NCBI GenBank assembly: GCA_023954195.1
Contig: JAMLIK010000005.1
Coordinates: 1-64,000 of the forward strand
Source of the DNA: Xanthobacteraceae bacterium
GTDB taxonomy: Bacteria > Pseudomonadota > Alphaproteobacteria > Rhizobiales > Xanthobacteraceae
DNA length: 64,000 bases
Direction: 5' to 3'
Numbering within the stretch: the first letter of the stretch is position 1; every line of letters starts with the position of its first letter. This document shows positions 7,951-18,109 of this stretch, piece after piece. Below the pieces are notes generated by a model that worked only from the letters and a program-made list of their open reading frames with translations, ran no database searches and was not told the origin of the DNA. A program made the translations under genes and the position numbers.

Positions 7951-9819
7951 ATGACCGACAATCGCAATACTATTATCGCCGTCATCCTGTCCGGACTGGT
8001 GCTGATCGGCTGGCAGTACTTCTTCAACATCCCGCAGATGGAAAAGCAGCGCGCCGCCGAGCAGGCGCAAAGCGAACTGGCGAAGGCCGGCAAGGCCGCC
8101 CCCGCCACCACGACGCCGGCGGGGGGATCGTCATCCGCGCCGGCCACGCCAGGCGCCACGCCGGCGACACCGAACGCCAATCAGGGCGCGGCCGCCGCCG
8201 TGGTCAGCCGCGACGCCGCCATCACCGCCTCGCCCCGCATCCGTATCGAGACGCCGCGCCTGATCGGCAGCATCGCCCTGAAAGGCGCGCGAATCGACGA
8301 TCTGGCGCTGGTGAAGTATCGCGAGACCGTCGATCCGAAATCGCCGGCGATCGTGCTGTTCTCGCCGTCCGGCACCGCCGAGCCTTATTATGCCGAATTC
8401 GGCTGGGTCGCCGCCAGCGGGTCGAACGTCAAGGTTCCCGATCGGAACACCGTCTGGAAACAGGACGGCGCCGCCAACCTGACGCCGGATCATCCGGTGG
8501 TGCTGACCTGGGACAACGGCGAGGGCCTGACCTTCCGCCGCACCATCGCCGTGGACGCCGATTATCTGTTCACGCTCAAGGACGAGGTGGTCAATTCCGG
8601 CGCCGCGCCGGTGACGCTGTATCCGTTCGCCCTGGTTTCGCGCCACGGCACCCCGCAGGTCGCCGGCTACTACATCCTGCATGAAGGGCTGATCGGCTAT
8701 CTCGGCGAGCACGGCTTGCAGGAATACAGCTACAAGAAGATCGCCGAAGCCAAGTCGGTCGATTTCAAGGTCACCAACGGCTGGCTCGGCATCACCGACA
8801 AATACTGGGCCGCGGCGCTGTTGCCGGAAACCACGGCGACCTTGCAGGCGCGGTTTTCGTCGCAGCCGGTCGGCACCACGCAAACCTACCAGACCGACTA
8901 TCTGGAGCAGCCGCGGACCATCGCGCCGGGCGCGACCGGCGTCGCCAACACCCGGCTGTTCGCCGGCGCCAAGGAAGCCCGCGTCGTCGGCCTGAATTTC
9001 CCGTTCGACAGTTTCGGCGGCTACAACAAGCAGCTCGGGCTCAACCATTTCGATCTGCTCATCGACTGGGGCTGGTTCTACTTCATCACCAAGCCGATGT
9101 TCATGATCCTCGACTTCTTCTTCCACCTGTTCGGCAATTTCGGCGTCGCCATCCTGCTGGTGACGGTGCTGGTGAAGCTGGCGTTCTTCCCGCTGGCCAA
9201 CAAATCCTATGCGTCGATGGCGAAAATGAAGGCGCTGCAACCGCAGCTCGCCGCGCTGAAGGAACGCTTCCCCGACGACAAGATGAAGCAGCAGCAGGAG
9301 ATGATGGCGATCTACAAGAAGGAGAAGATCAACCCGGTCGCCGGCTGTCTTCCCGTCGCCTTGCAGATTCCGGTGTTTTTCTCGCTCTACAAGGTGCTGT
9401 TCGTCACCATCGAAATGCGGCACGCGCCGTTCTTCGGCTGGATTCACGATCTGTCGGCGCACGATCCGACCAACCTTTTCAACCTGTTCGGCCTGTTGAG
9501 CTTCGACCCGACCCAGCTGCCGGTGATCGGCCACTACCTGATGCTGGGAATCTGGCCCATCATCATGGGCATCACGATGTGGTTCCAGATGAAGCTCAAT
9601 CCGACTCCGCCGGACCCGACCCAGAAGATGATCTTCGACTGGATGCCGGTGATCTTCACCTTCATGCTGGCGTCGTTCCCGGCCGGCCTCGTGATCTACT
9701 GGGCCTGGAACAACCTGCTCTCGGTCTTGCAGCAGAGCTACATCATGCGGCGCAACGGCGTGAAGATCGAGCTGTTCGACAACGTCAAGGCCACCTTCGC
9801 CGGCAAGAAAGCGACGTAA
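7951..9819 (+). CDS. yidC: membrane protein insertase YidC
   Basis: This is a 622-residue inner-membrane protein. An N-terminal anchor (about 8-26, TIIAVILSGLVLIGWQYFF) is followed by an Ala/Pro/Thr-rich linker, a large periplasmic domain (about 75-350) and the conserved C-terminal insertase core of five helices, including GCLPVALQIPVFFSLYKVLF. It inserts proteins into the inner membrane alone or with SecYEG. The start is MTDNRNTIIAV, because the in-frame upstream extension lacks protein character. It lies in the rpmH-rnpA-yidC-engB cluster. Confidence 0.97.
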   Translation: MTDNRNTIIAVILSGLVLIGWQYFFNIPQMEKQRAAEQAQSELAKAGKAAPATTTPAGGSSSAPATPGATPATPNANQGAAAAVVSRDAAITASPRIRIETPRLIGSIALKGARIDDLALVKYRETVDPKSPAIVLFSPSGTAEPYYAEFGWVAASGSNVKVPDRNTVWKQDGAANLTPDHPVVLTWDNGEGLTFRRTIAVDADYLFTLKDEVVNSGAAPVTLYPFALVSRHGTPQVAGYYILHEGLIGYLGEHGLQEYSYKKIAEAKSVDFKVTNGWLGITDKYWAAALLPETTATLQARFSSQPVGTTQTYQTDYLEQPRTIAPGATGVANTRLFAGAKEARVVGLNFPFDSFGGYNKQLGLNHFDLLIDWGWFYFITKPMFMILDFFFHLFGNFGVAILLVTVLVKLAFFPLANKSYASMAKMKALQPQLAALKERFPDDKMKQQQEMMAIYKKEKINPVAGCLPVALQIPVFFSLYKVLFVTIEMRHAPFFGWIHDLSAHDPTNLFNLFGLLSFDPTQLPVIGHYLMLGIWPIIMGITMWFQMKLNPTPPDPTQKMIFDWMPVIFTFMLASFPAGLVIYWAWNNLLSVLQQSYIMRRNGVKIELFDNVKATFAGKKAT

Positions 9820-10012
9820 CGGCGGACGGCGAACAACCTTCTTGTGTCCCGGGCGCGATGCGGCATTCATGCCGCTTCGCTGAACCGGGAGCGCAACAAA
9901 ACGAGGCTGTCCCTTCGCTACGGCCCCGGCTTGGCTGCGCGGCAGGTCGTTGACACGACCCGCCGCGCAGCATCCGGGGCATGAGGCTCGCAACGACGTT
10001 CCGGATCAAGGT

Positions 10013-10678
10013 ATGAGCGACGACACCGACACCAGAGGCGACAGCGACCTGATCGAGGCCGGACGCAAGGTGTTGGCCGGCGACTGGCGCTTCATCTGGG
10101 CTTCGCCCTCGATCGAGACGCTGCCGCCGATGGAAGGCGTCGAGGTCGCCTTCGCGGGACGCTCCAACGTCGGCAAGTCGAGCCTCATCAACGCGCTGAC
10201 CGGCCGCAACGCCCTGGCGCGGACCTCGCACACGCCGGGCCGCACCCAGGAGCTGATCTTCTTCGAGGGGCCGAAAAACTGCGGCCTGCGGCTGGTCGAT
10301 ATGCCGGGCTACGGCTACGCGCAGGCGGCCAAGACCAAGATCGCGTCGTGGACGACGCTGATCCATCAATTCCTGCAAGGCCGCAGCAACCTGGCGCGGA
10401 TCTACCTGCTGATCGACTCGCGCCACGGCCTCAAGGACGTCGATATCGAGATTCTCAAGATGCTCGACCGCGCCGCCGTCAGCTATCAGCTGGTGCTCAC
10501 CAAGGCCGACCAGATCAAGCCCGCCGAGCTTGCGGCCCGGATCGAGGCGACGCTGGCGGCGCTCAAGACCCATCCGGCGGCTTTTCCCGAGATCATCGCC
10601 ACGTCGTCGCGCAGCGGCGCCGGCATGCCGGAGTTGCGCGCCGCGATGATGCGGCTGTTGGCGGAGCGCGGCGCATGA
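10013..10678 (+). CDS. engB: ribosome biogenesis GTP-binding protein YihA/EngB
   Basis: The 221-residue protein is a TRAFAC GTPase needed for late assembly of the large ribosomal subunit. G1 GRSNVGKSS, a conserved HTPGRTQ switch, G3 DMPGYGYA, G4 TKAD and G5 ATSSRSG are all present. The ATG at MSDDTDTRGD was chosen over an upstream in-frame start because it fits family length. The stop overlaps the next start by ATGA, suggesting translational coupling. Confidence 0.96.
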   Translation: MSDDTDTRGDSDLIEAGRKVLAGDWRFIWASPSIETLPPMEGVEVAFAGRSNVGKSSLINALTGRNALARTSHTPGRTQELIFFEGPKNCGLRLVDMPGYGYAQAAKTKIASWTTLIHQFLQGRSNLARIYLLIDSRHGLKDVDIEILKMLDRAAVSYQLVLTKADQIKPAELAARIEATLAALKTHPAAFPEIIATSSRSGAGMPELRAAMMRLLAERGA

Positions 10679-11052
10679 CCCCGACCGATATCGCGCGCGT
10701 TCTCATCGTCGGCGCCGGCGCGATGGGCGCGGCCGGCGTGGCGCTGGCCGCCGCCGGCGCGCATCTGCCCGACGCCGCGCGGCTCTCGACCGCCGCGCTG
10801 ATGCTGCTGCTGCATGCCGTCGCCGTGCTGGCCGGCGCGGCGCTGGCGGCGCGCGGCGTCACTCAGCCGATGCTCGGGCTGATCGCCACCGCCGGTTTCG
10901 TGCTCGGCGCCAGCCTGTTCGCCGGCGACCTGACGCTGCGGTTTTTCGCCGAGCGCGGCCTATTTCCCCGCGCCGCGCCGACCGGCGGCATCCTTTTGAT
11001 GCTGAGCTGGCTGTTGCTTGCCGTCGCCGCGATGTGGCAGCGCAAGGGCTGA
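10675..11052 (+). CDS. DUF423 family small membrane protein
   Basis: A 125-residue protein with about four hydrophobic helices (about 8-28, 40-60, 65-88 and 100-120), it matches the layout of DUF423 (YgdD-like) inner-membrane proteins, whose role is unknown. Its ATG overlaps the engB stop (ATGA), so the two are co-translated. It contains the typical GLIATAGFVLGASLFAGDL segment. Confidence 0.8.
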   Translation: MTPTDIARVLIVGAGAMGAAGVALAAAGAHLPDAARLSTAALMLLLHAVAVLAGAALAARGVTQPMLGLIATAGFVLGASLFAGDLTLRFFAERGLFPRAAPTGGILLMLSWLLLAVAAMWQRKG

Positions 11053-11128
11053 CCGCCGCGCTTCGCCGCGGATTTTGTCATGACGCCGCCGCGGCGAAAT
11101 GCTAGAGCGAGCCGAATTGCGATTGAAC

Positions 11129-11212
11129 CGTCATTGCGAGCGAAGGGAAGCAATCCAGCTCCTTCTTCGCGGCCTCTGGATTGCTTCGTCGCGAACGTTC
11201 CTCGCAATGACG
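11129..11212. repeat. palindromic intergenic repeat (CGTCATTGCGAG type)
   Basis: Outer arms CGTCATTGCGAG and CTCGCAATGACG and inner arms AGCAATCCAG and CTGGATTGCT form a long imperfect hairpin just upstream of argB. It resembles the short extragenic palindromes scattered through rhizobial genomes. It may also affect the argB leader. Confidence 0.8.
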
Positions 11213-11228
11213 AATTGGTGAGTCACCC

Positions 11229-12140
11229 ATGACCGACCCCGCCGTCCCGACCGTTTCCGAAATCACGCCCAGCGACCAGGCCCGCATCCTGTCCGAGGCG
11301 CTGCCGCACATGCAGCAGTATGACGAGGAAACCATCGTCATCAAATACGGCGGCCACGCCATGGGCGCGGAGCACCTTGCCAAAGCTTTCGCCCGCGACA
11401 TCGTGCTGCTGGAGCAGACCGCCATCAACCCGGTGGTGGTGCATGGCGGCGGCCCGCAGATCGCCACCATGCTGCAACGGCTCGGCATCAAGTCGGAATT
11501 CGCCGCCGGCCTGCGCATCACCGACGCCGCCACCATCGAGATCGTCGAGATGGTGCTGGCCGGCTCGATCAACAAGCAGTTGGTCGGCTACATCAACGAG
11601 GCCGGCGGCAAGGCGGTCGGGCTGTGCGGCAAGGACGGCAACATGGTCACCGCGTCAAAAGCGACGCGCAGCATGGTCGACCCGGATTCGCACATCGAGA
11701 AGGTGGTCGATCTCGGCTTCGTCGGCGAACCTGAAAAGGTCGACCTCACGCTGCTCAACCAGTTGATCGGCCACGAGCTGATCCCGGTGCTGGCGCCGCT
11801 GGCGACCTCCGCGAGCGGCCAGACCTTCAACGTCAACGCCGACACCTTCGCCGGCGCGGTGGCGGGCGCGCTGAAGGCCAAGCGGCTCCTGCTCCTGACC
11901 GATGTGCCGGGCGTGCTCGACAAATCCAAGAAGCTTATTCCGGAATTGTCGGTGAAGGACGCGCGAAAACTGATCGCCGACGGCACCATCTCCGGCGGCA
12001 TGATCCCCAAGGTCGAAACCTGCATCTACGCGCTGGAGCAGGGCGTGGAAGGCGTCGTCATCATCGACGGCAAGACCTCGCACGCGGTGCTGCTGGAACT
12101 GTTCACCAACCAGGGCACCGGCACGCTGATCCACAAATGA
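11229..12140 (+). CDS. argB: acetylglutamate kinase
   Basis: This 303-residue amino-acid kinase phosphorylates N-acetyl-L-glutamate in the second step of arginine biosynthesis. Visible motifs are [11 protein letters not shown] at the start of the kinase fold, VVHGGGPQI for substrate binding, GLCGKDGNM, and the nucleotide-site segment [12 protein letters not shown] followed by GMIPKVETC. The length is normal for the family. The stop overlaps the next ATG, so the HAD phosphatase gene is probably co-transcribed. Confidence 0.97.
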   Translation: MTDPAVPTVSEITPSDQARILSEALPHMQQYDEETIVIKYGGHAMGAEHLAKAFARDIVLLEQTAINPVVVHGGGPQIATMLQRLGIKSEFAAGLRITDAATIEIVEMVLAGSINKQLVGYINEAGGKAVGLCGKDGNMVTASKATRSMVDPDSHIEKVVDLGFVGEPEKVDLTLLNQLIGHELIPVLAPLATSASGQTFNVNADTFAGAVAGALKAKRLLLLTDVPGVLDKSKKLIPELSVKDARKLIADGTISGGMIPKVETCIYALEQGVEGVVIIDGKTSHAVLLELFTNQGTGTLIHK

Positions 12141-12835
12141 CCGGCGCCGCCGCCAAAACCTTCGGCCATGTCGATACCTGGGTGTTCGATCTCGACAACA
12201 CCCTGTATCCGCATCACGTCAACCTGTGGCAGCAGGTCGACGCGCGGATCCGCGACTATGTGGCGATGACCCTGAAGATCGCCCCCGAGGACGCCTTCCG
12301 GATCCAGAAGGACTATTACAAGCGCTTCGGCACCACCATGCGCGGCATGATGTCCGAGCACGGCATTTCCGCCGACGACTTCCTGAGCTTTGTCCACCAG
12401 ATCGACCATTCGCCGCTGGAGCCGAACCCGGCGATGGGCGAGGCGATCGGGCGGCTGCCCGGCCGCAAGCTGATCCTCACCAACGGCTCGACCGCCCACG
12501 CCGCCAAGGTTTTGGCGCGGCTCGGTTTCGGTGGGCATTTCGAGGCGGTGTTCGACATCATCGCCGCCGATTTCGAGCCCAAGCCTGCGCCAAGCACCTA
12601 CCGGCGCTTCCTCGACAAGCACGACGTCGATCCCGCCCGCGCCGCGATGTTCGAGGATCTGGCGCGTAATCTGACGGTGCCGCACGACCTCGGCATGACC
12701 ACGGTGCTGGTGGTGCCGGACGGCACGCGGGAAGTGGTGCGCGAGGACTGGGAGACCGAGGGCCGCGACGCCGCCCACGTCGATCACGTCACCGACGACC
12801 TCGCGGGCTTTCTGGCGGCGCTCCCGCTGCGCTGA
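12137..12835 (+). CDS. HAD-family pyrimidine 5'-nucleotidase
   Basis: The 232-residue protein belongs to the HAD superfamily group that includes the yeast nucleotidase Sdt1. Motif I is DLDNTLYPH with the nucleophilic first Asp, motif II is LTNGS, motif III centres on Lys in EPKPAPSTY, and motif IV is [10 protein letters not shown] cap domain lies between motifs I and II. It should dephosphorylate small substrates, probably pyrimidine mononucleotides. The 4-base overlap with argB and the following dapD make up a conserved alphaproteobacterial order. Confidence 0.88.
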   Translation: MTGAAAKTFGHVDTWVFDLDNTLYPHHVNLWQQVDARIRDYVAMTLKIAPEDAFRIQKDYYKRFGTTMRGMMSEHGISADDFLSFVHQIDHSPLEPNPAMGEAIGRLPGRKLILTNGSTAHAAKVLARLGFGGHFEAVFDIIAADFEPKPAPSTYRRFLDKHDVDPARAAMFEDLARNLTVPHDLGMTTVLVVPDGTREVVREDWETEGRDAAHVDHVTDDLAGFLAALPLR

Positions 12836-12910
12836 GCCGCGCTTGACTCTCCGCCGCCGAATCCGGACAACAGCGGCCGCAGCGAAATCCCTAACGATCA
12901 AGGAAAACTC

Positions 12911-13756
12911 ATGTCGACCGCCGCGCTCGAATCCACTGTCAACGCCGCTTTCGACGCGCGCGACACCGTCACCGCCGCGACCAGGGGCGAGGTCCGCGAG
13001 GCCGTCGATCACGCGCTCGACTTGCTCGACAAGGGCGAGGCGCGGGTCGCCGCGCGCGGCGCGGACGGCAAGTGGGCCGTCAACCAGTGGCTGAAGAAGG
13101 CCGTGCTGCTGTCGTTCCGGCTCAACGACATGAGCCCGATCGCGGGCGGACCCGGCGGCGCGTCGTGGTGGGACAAGGTGCCGTCGAAGTTCGCGGGCTG
13201 GGGCGACAACCGTTTTCGCGACGCCGGCTTTCGCGCCGTGCCGGGCGCCATCGTCCGCCGCTCCGCCTTCATCGCCAAAAACGTCGTGCTGATGCCGTCC
13301 TTCGTCAATCTCGGCGCCTATGTCGATGAAAGCACCATGGTCGATACCTGGTCCACGGTCGGTTCCTGCGCCCAGATCGGCAAGCGCGTCCACATCTCCG
13401 GCGGCGTCGGCATCGGCGGGGTGCTGGAGCCGTTGCAGGCCGGCCCGGTGATCGTCGAGGACGACTGCTTCATCGGCGCGCGCTCGGAAGTCGCCGAAGG
13501 CGTCATCGTCCGCAAGGGCGCGGTGCTGGCGATGGGCGTGTTCCTCGGCGCTTCCACCAAGATCGTCGATCGCGAGACCGGCGAGGTCTTTGTCGGCGAG
13601 GTGCCGGAATACGCCGTGGTGGTGCCCGGCGCGCTGCCGGGCAAGCCGCTGAAGAACGGCCAGCCCGGCCCCTCCACCGCCTGCGCGGTGATCGTCAAGC
13701 GTGTCGACGAGCGCACCCGCTCCAAGACCAGCATCAACGAACTGCTGCGGGACTGA
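12911..13756 (+). CDS. dapD: 2,3,4,5-tetrahydropyridine-2,6-dicarboxylate N-succinyltransferase
   Basis: This 281-residue enzyme succinylates tetrahydrodipicolinate in the succinylase branch of lysine/diaminopimelate biosynthesis. The N-terminal helical domain is followed by left-handed beta-helix hexapeptide repeats (about 105-230), with the conserved [32 protein letters not shown] and [11 protein letters not shown] segments. AAGGAAA precedes the ATG. The stop abuts the dapE start (TGATG), giving a dapD-dapE operon. Confidence 0.97.
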   Translation: MSTAALESTVNAAFDARDTVTAATRGEVREAVDHALDLLDKGEARVAARGADGKWAVNQWLKKAVLLSFRLNDMSPIAGGPGGASWWDKVPSKFAGWGDNRFRDAGFRAVPGAIVRRSAFIAKNVVLMPSFVNLGAYVDESTMVDTWSTVGSCAQIGKRVHISGGVGIGGVLEPLQAGPVIVEDDCFIGARSEVAEGVIVRKGAVLAMGVFLGASTKIVDRETGEVFVGEVPEYAVVVPGALPGKPLKNGQPGPSTACAVIVKRVDERTRSKTSINELLRD

Positions 13757-14919
13757 TGGAAAACGACGCGCTCACGATCGCCCGCGACCTGATCCGCTGC
13801 CCGTCGGTGACGCCGGCGGACGCCGGCGCGCTCGGCGTGCTGGAGGCGAGATTGAAAGCCGCCGGCTTCGACGTCCATCGCGTCACCTTCAGCGAGCCGG
13901 GCGCCGCCGACATCGACAATCTGTATGCGCGGATCGGCAACGGCGCGCCGCACCTGGCCTTCGCCGGACATACCGACGTGGTGCCTCCCGGCGATGAGGC
14001 CGCATGGAGCCACGGCGCGTTTTCCGGCGAGGTCAAGGACGGCTTTCTCTACGGGCGCGGCGCGGTGGACATGAAGGGCGGCATCGCCTGTAGCGTCGCC
14101 GCGACGCTCGATTATCTCGCAGCCCATGGCGGCACGCCGCCCGGCGACGGCTCGATTTCCTTCATCATCACCGGCGACGAGGAAGCCAGCGCCGTCAACG
14201 GCACGGTCAAGCTGATGCCGTGGCTGGATGCGCGCGGCGAGAAATTCGACCATTGCGTGCTCGGCGAGCCCAGCAATGTCGCGGCGATGGGCGATTGCAT
14301 CAAGGTCGGCCGCCGCGGCTCGCAATCCGGGACGCTGATCGTCGAGGGCGTGCAGGGCCACGTCGCCTATCCGCACCGCGCCACCAATCCGATCCCCGAC
14401 ATCGCCGCGCTGATTACGGCGCTGGATGGCGAGCCGCTCGACGCCGGCAGCGCGCATTTTCAGGCGTCGAACCTTGAGTTCACCTCGGTCGATGTCGGCA
14501 ACGCCGCCAGCAACGTCATCCCGGCGCGGGCCACGGCGAAGTTCAACATCCGCTACAACGACCATCACACCCAGACCTCACTGCGCGAACTGGTCGAGGC
14601 GCGGCTGACGAAGGCCACCGGCAATCGGATTCGGGCCCGGATCGAATGGGAGCCGTCCAACGCCGATGTGTTCCTGACAGAGCCCGGTCCGTTCACCGAT
14701 CTCGTGGTCGCCGCGATCCGCGACGCGACCGGGCGCACGCCGGATCTCAACACCGGCGGCGGCACCTCGGATGCGCGCTTCATCACGCATTACTGCCCGG
14801 TGATCGAATTCGGCCTGGTCGGCCAGACCATGCACCAGATCGACGAGCGCGCCCCGCTCGGCGATCTGGAAACGCTGACGCGGATCTATCGCGGCGTGCT
14901 GGACCGCTACTTCGCATGA
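13756..14919 (+). CDS. dapE: succinyl-diaminopimelate desuccinylase
   Basis: This is a 387-residue M20-family zinc hydrolase that removes succinate from N-succinyl-LL-diaminopimelate. Metal-binding motifs are [20 protein letters not shown] and the catalytic Glu in TGDEEASA. The C-terminal [11 protein letters not shown] and TMHQIDE segments supply further ligands. A dimerisation domain lies around residues 180-290. It overlaps dapD by one base and the next gene by four. Confidence 0.97.
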   Translation: MENDALTIARDLIRCPSVTPADAGALGVLEARLKAAGFDVHRVTFSEPGAADIDNLYARIGNGAPHLAFAGHTDVVPPGDEAAWSHGAFSGEVKDGFLYGRGAVDMKGGIACSVAATLDYLAAHGGTPPGDGSISFIITGDEEASAVNGTVKLMPWLDARGEKFDHCVLGEPSNVAAMGDCIKVGRRGSQSGTLIVEGVQGHVAYPHRATNPIPDIAALITALDGEPLDAGSAHFQASNLEFTSVDVGNAASNVIPARATAKFNIRYNDHHTQTSLRELVEARLTKATGNRIRARIEWEPSNADVFLTEPGPFTDLVVAAIRDATGRTPDLNTGGGTSDARFITHYCPVIEFGLVGQTMHQIDERAPLGDLETLTRIYRGVLDRYFA

Positions 14920-15485
14920 GCGGCAAGGTTCTCGTTCTCACCGCGATTGATGACGAACTCAGCAAAACGCGCGCGCCCGGCGGCGTCGAGGTGATCTATA
15001 CCGGCGTCGGCAAGGTCAATGCCGCCAGCGCCGCGACGCTGGCGCTGCTGGCGCTGCGGCCGCGACTGGTGGTCAACTACGGCACCGCCGGCAAGATCAC
15101 CGAGAAGCTGCGCGGGCTGGTCGAGGTGGCGCATGTCATCCAGCGGGACATGATCGCCGAGCCCTTGGCGCCGCGCGGCCGCACGCCGTTCAGCGCGGAG
15201 CTGGATCGCCTGTCGTCGGGGCGCGACGGCGTGGTGTGCGGCACCGGCGACAGTTTCGTCACCGCCGCCGATCCGTGGTTGGTGGCGAGCGGCGTCGATA
15301 TCGTCGACATGGAATTGTTCGCCGTCGCCCACGCCTGCCAGCGCCACGGCATTCCGTGGCGCGCTTTCAAATTCATCACCGACGACGCCAACGACTTCGC
15401 CGCCGAACACTGGACCGCCAACGTCGCCGACGGGCAGGATTTGTTTTGGGAGGCGATGCGGGAGTTGGCGACTCTCCGCTCTTGA
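14916..15485 (+). CDS. nucleoside phosphorylase / MTA-SAH nucleosidase-like protein
   Basis: The 189-residue protein has the nucleoside phosphorylase fold: [11 protein letters not shown], the phosphate/ribose-site segment [21 protein letters not shown], and [12 protein letters not shown] with the catalytic-type Met-Glu pair. These suggest cleavage of a purine nucleoside such as S-adenosylhomocysteine or methylthioadenosine. At under 200 residues it is shorter than the E. coli enzyme but typical of the rhizobial version. The start was placed at the ATG overlapping the dapE stop (ATGA). Confidence 0.82.
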   Translation: MSGKVLVLTAIDDELSKTRAPGGVEVIYTGVGKVNAASAATLALLALRPRLVVNYGTAGKITEKLRGLVEVAHVIQRDMIAEPLAPRGRTPFSAELDRLSSGRDGVVCGTGDSFVTAADPWLVASGVDIVDMELFAVAHACQRHGIPWRAFKFITDDANDFAAEHWTANVADGQDLFWEAMRELATLRS

Positions 15486-15498
15486 CGGAATTGTCCGC

Positions 15499-15574
15499 CG
15501 TCATGCGCGGACTTGATCCGCGCATCCATCTTCTTGAAAAATGATGGATTGCCGGATCAAGTCCGGCAATGACG
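15499..15574. repeat. palindromic intergenic repeat (GATGGATTGCCGG type)
   Basis: The arms CGTCATGCGCGGACTTGATC and GATCAAGTCCGGCAATGACG, with inner GCATCCATC/GATGGATTG, form a long hairpin between the convergent nucleosidase and truA genes. A second copy of the type lies at 17895-18021. It may also act as a bidirectional terminator. Confidence 0.85.
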
Positions 15575-15610
15575 CCTCATATCATTCCATTTGCGTCAAA
15601 AACGCCACCG

Positions 15611-16357
15611 TCACTCACGCGCGTAATCCACCCGCACCAGATAGAGCCCGTCCGGCGGGGCGACCGGGCCGCAGGCGCGGCGGTCGCGGGCGTCGAGCGC
15701 GGTGCGCAGATCGGCGGCGCGCCAGCGGCCCTCGCCGACCCACACCAGCGAGCCGACCATCGAGCGGACCTGACTATGCAGGAACGAGCGCGCCGAGGTG
15801 ACGATCTCGATTACTTCGCCGTCGCGCGCGACGTCGAGTTGATCGAGCGTCTTCAATGGTGACTTGGCCTGGCACTCGGTGTCGCGAAAGGTGGTGAAAT
15901 CGTGCTTGCCGAGCAGGGCTTGCGCGGCTTCGTGCATGGCCTCCGCATCGAGTGGACGCGGCACCCGCCACGCCTTGCCGATCTCCAGCGCCAGATTGGC
16001 GCGGCGGTTGACGATGCGATAGCGATAGTGGCGGCGGATCGCGGAGAAGCGCGCCTCGAATGTGTCCGCCACCACGTCGGCCGCCAGCACGCCGATCGGC
16101 AGCGGGCGCAGATGCGCGTTCAGGGCATCGCGCAGGCGGCCGGGCGGCAGCGTCTTCGTGATGTCCACGTGAGCGACCTGCGCCAGCGCATGGACGCCGG
16201 CGTCGGTGCGCCCGGCGCCATGGACGCGCGCGGGCGCGCCGTTGACGGCCGCCACCGCGTCTTCCAGCGCGCCCTGGATCGAGCGGCCGTTGTCCTGAAT
16301 CTGCCAGCCACGGAACGGCCCGCCGTCATATTCGATGATGAGCCGGTAGCGCGGCAT
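15611..16357 (-). CDS. truA: tRNA pseudouridine(38-40) synthase
   Basis: The 248-residue enzyme isomerises uridines 38-40 in the tRNA anticodon arm. The catalytic aspartate is in [10 protein letters not shown] (about residue 52), preceded by the [10 protein letters not shown] segment typical of TruA. The C-terminal [12 protein letters not shown] segment is also characteristic. The start overlaps the fmt stop (TGATG), making it the last gene of a def-fmt-truA operon. Confidence 0.96.
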   Translation of the reverse strand: MPRYRLIIEYDGGPFRGWQIQDNGRSIQGALEDAVAAVNGAPARVHGAGRTDAGVHALAQVAHVDITKTLPPGRLRDALNAHLRPLPIGVLAADVVADTFEARFSAIRRHYRYRIVNRRANLALEIGKAWRVPRPLDAEAMHEAAQALLGKHDFTTFRDTECQAKSPLKTLDQLDVARDGEVIEIVTSARSFLHSQVRSMVGSLVWVGEGRWRAADLRTALDARDRRACGPVAPPDGLYLVRVDYARE

Positions 16358-17289
16358 CAGGAAAGCCGCAGCGGCGGCTTTAGCGGCGCGCCGCGCAGAA
16401 AATCGACGGCGGTCATCGGCGCCTTGCCGGCGCGCTGCACGACGATCAGGCGGATCGCGCCGTCACCGCAGGCGACGGAGAGATTGTCGTCGAGCAGTTC
16501 GCCGGGCGCGCCGGAACCGCTCGCCAGCTCACAGCGCAGAAGCTTCAGCCGCACCGTCTCGCCGTCGTGCACGGCTTCGGTCCACGCGCCGGGGAACGGC
16601 GACAGGCCGTGGATGTGCCGCAACACGGCGCGCGCCGGCTGGGTCCAGTCGATTCGTGCCTCGGCCTTGTCGATCTTGGCGGCGTAGGTCACGCCCTGCT
16701 CGCCTTGCCGGGCGAGTTGCAGCCCGCCGCGCGCCAGCGCCGCCATCGCCCGCACCATCAGGTCGGCGCCGAGCGGCGCCAGCGCGTCGTGCAGGTCGGC
16801 GGCGGTCATCGCGTCGGTGATCGGCAGCCGCTCGGCCATCGCGATGTCGCCGGTGTCGAGGCCGGCGTCCATCTTCATCACCATCACGCCGCTTTCGCTG
16901 TCGCCGGCCATGATCGCGCGATTGATCGGGGCCGCGCCGCGCCAGCGCGGCAAGAGCGAGGCGTGCAGGTTGAAGCAGCCGAGCCTTGGCGCGTCGAGGA
17001 TCGCCTGCGGCAGGATCATGCCGTAGGCCACCACCACGGCGGCGTCGGCGTCGTGGGCCTGAAATTCGGCAACCGCCTCGGGTGTCCTCAACGTCTTCGG
17101 CGTGAGCACCGGAATGCCGAGCCGCTTCGCCTCGCGCGCCACCGGCGTATCCTGCAACGTCATGCCGCGCCCGGCCGGCTTCGCCTCGCGGGCGTACACC
17201 GCGACAATGTCGTGGCCGTGCGCAGCCAGTTCCAGAAGCGTCGGCACCGCGAAATCCGGCGTGCCCATGAAGATCAGGCGCAGCGGCAT
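16357..17289 (-). CDS. fmt: methionyl-tRNA formyltransferase
   Basis: The 310-residue enzyme formylates initiator Met-tRNA using 10-formyltetrahydrofolate. The N-terminal domain shows [11 protein letters not shown], the catalytic Asn/His region [16 protein letters not shown] and [10 protein letters not shown]. The C-terminal domain (about 205-310) recognises the tRNA. It overlaps def by one base and truA by one base. Pairing with peptide deformylase links addition and removal of the formyl group. Confidence 0.97.
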   Translation of the reverse strand: MPLRLIFMGTPDFAVPTLLELAAHGHDIVAVYAREAKPAGRGMTLQDTPVAREAKRLGIPVLTPKTLRTPEAVAEFQAHDADAAVVVAYGMILPQAILDAPRLGCFNLHASLLPRWRGAAPINRAIMAGDSESGVMVMKMDAGLDTGDIAMAERLPITDAMTAADLHDALAPLGADLMVRAMAALARGGLQLARQGEQGVTYAAKIDKAEARIDWTQPARAVLRHIHGLSPFPGAWTEAVHDGETVRLKLLRCELASGSGAPGELLDDNLSVACGDGAIRLIVVQRAGKAPMTAVDFLRGAPLKPPLRLS

Positions 17290-17822
17290 TATTTCGCCGC
17301 CAGTTTGGCCGCCTTGGTGAATTTCTTCAGCACACGGTCGCGCTTCAGCTTGGAGAGATAGTCCACGAATAGCACGCCGTTGAGATGATCGATCTCGTGC
17401 TGGATGCAGGTGGCGTAAAGCCCCTCGGCGTCTTCCTCGCGCAGTTGACCGTCGAGATCGAGATAGCGCACCCGCACCCGCGCCGGGCGCTCGACCTCCT
17501 CGTAATATTCGGGGATCGACAGGCAGCCTTCCTCATAGACCGAAAGCTCCTCGGAGGCCGCGACGATTTCCGGATTAATGAAGACGCGCGGCTCCGGCGG
17601 GCTCGCGCCGTCCTCGCCCTTTTCGCGCTTGGAGATATCCATGGTGACAAGACGCAGCGGCTCGGCGATCTGGATCGCGGCGAGCCCGATGCCGGGCGCG
17701 TCGTACATGGTTTCCAGCATGTCGTCGGCGAGCTTGCGGATCGCGGGCGACACCTTCTCGACCGGCTTGGAGACGAGCCGCAACTGCTTGTCGGGCAGAA
17801 TGATGATTTCACGAATGGCCAT
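17289..17822 (-). CDS. def: peptide deformylase
   Basis: This 177-residue metal hydrolase removes the formyl group from nascent proteins. All three motifs are intact: [15 protein letters not shown] with the metal-binding Cys, and QHEIDHL with two His ligands and the catalytic Glu. The start was set at [12 protein letters not shown], the usual N-terminus, rather than at an in-frame ATG 13 codons earlier. It is the first gene of the def-fmt-truA operon. Confidence 0.97.
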   Translation of the reverse strand: MAIREIIILPDKQLRLVSKPVEKVSPAIRKLADDMLETMYDAPGIGLAAIQIAEPLRLVTMDISKREKGEDGASPPEPRVFINPEIVAASEELSVYEEGCLSIPEYYEEVERPARVRVRYLDLDGQLREEDAEGLYATCIQHEIDHLNGVLFVDYLSKLKRDRVLKKFTKAAKLAAK

Positions 17823-17894
17823 GAGCGCGATGTAAGCCCGGCCATCGCCACGGTCAATCACCGCCTGCTAGAGCGCGCTCAGTTTAGATGGGAT

Positions 17895-18021
17895 CGTCAT
17901 GCGTGGGCTCGACCCGCCTGCGGGGCCGAAGCCCCTTCGGCGCGGCGAAGGCCCGCGCATCCATCCAAAAGAAGAGTCCTTTCAAGAGGATGGATTGCCG
18001 GGTCAAGCCCCGGCAATGACG
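17895..18021. repeat. palindromic intergenic repeat with internal insertion (GATGGATTGCCGG type)
   Basis: This is the same family as the repeat at 15499-15574: outer arms CGTCATGCGTGGGCTCGACC and GGTCAAGCCCCGGCAATGACG and inner GCATCCATC/GATGGATTG. About 40 extra bases in the left arm (near 17918-17950) contain their own small palindrome. It lies between the divergent def and ampG genes. Confidence 0.8.
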
Positions 18022-18109
18022 GCCTCCGACGCAGCGCGAAAGGCGATGTTCCAGCTTCGTTCCCGCGATCCGCCAAACGGGCGGGCGGCGAATCAGCTAG
18101 CACTGCGGC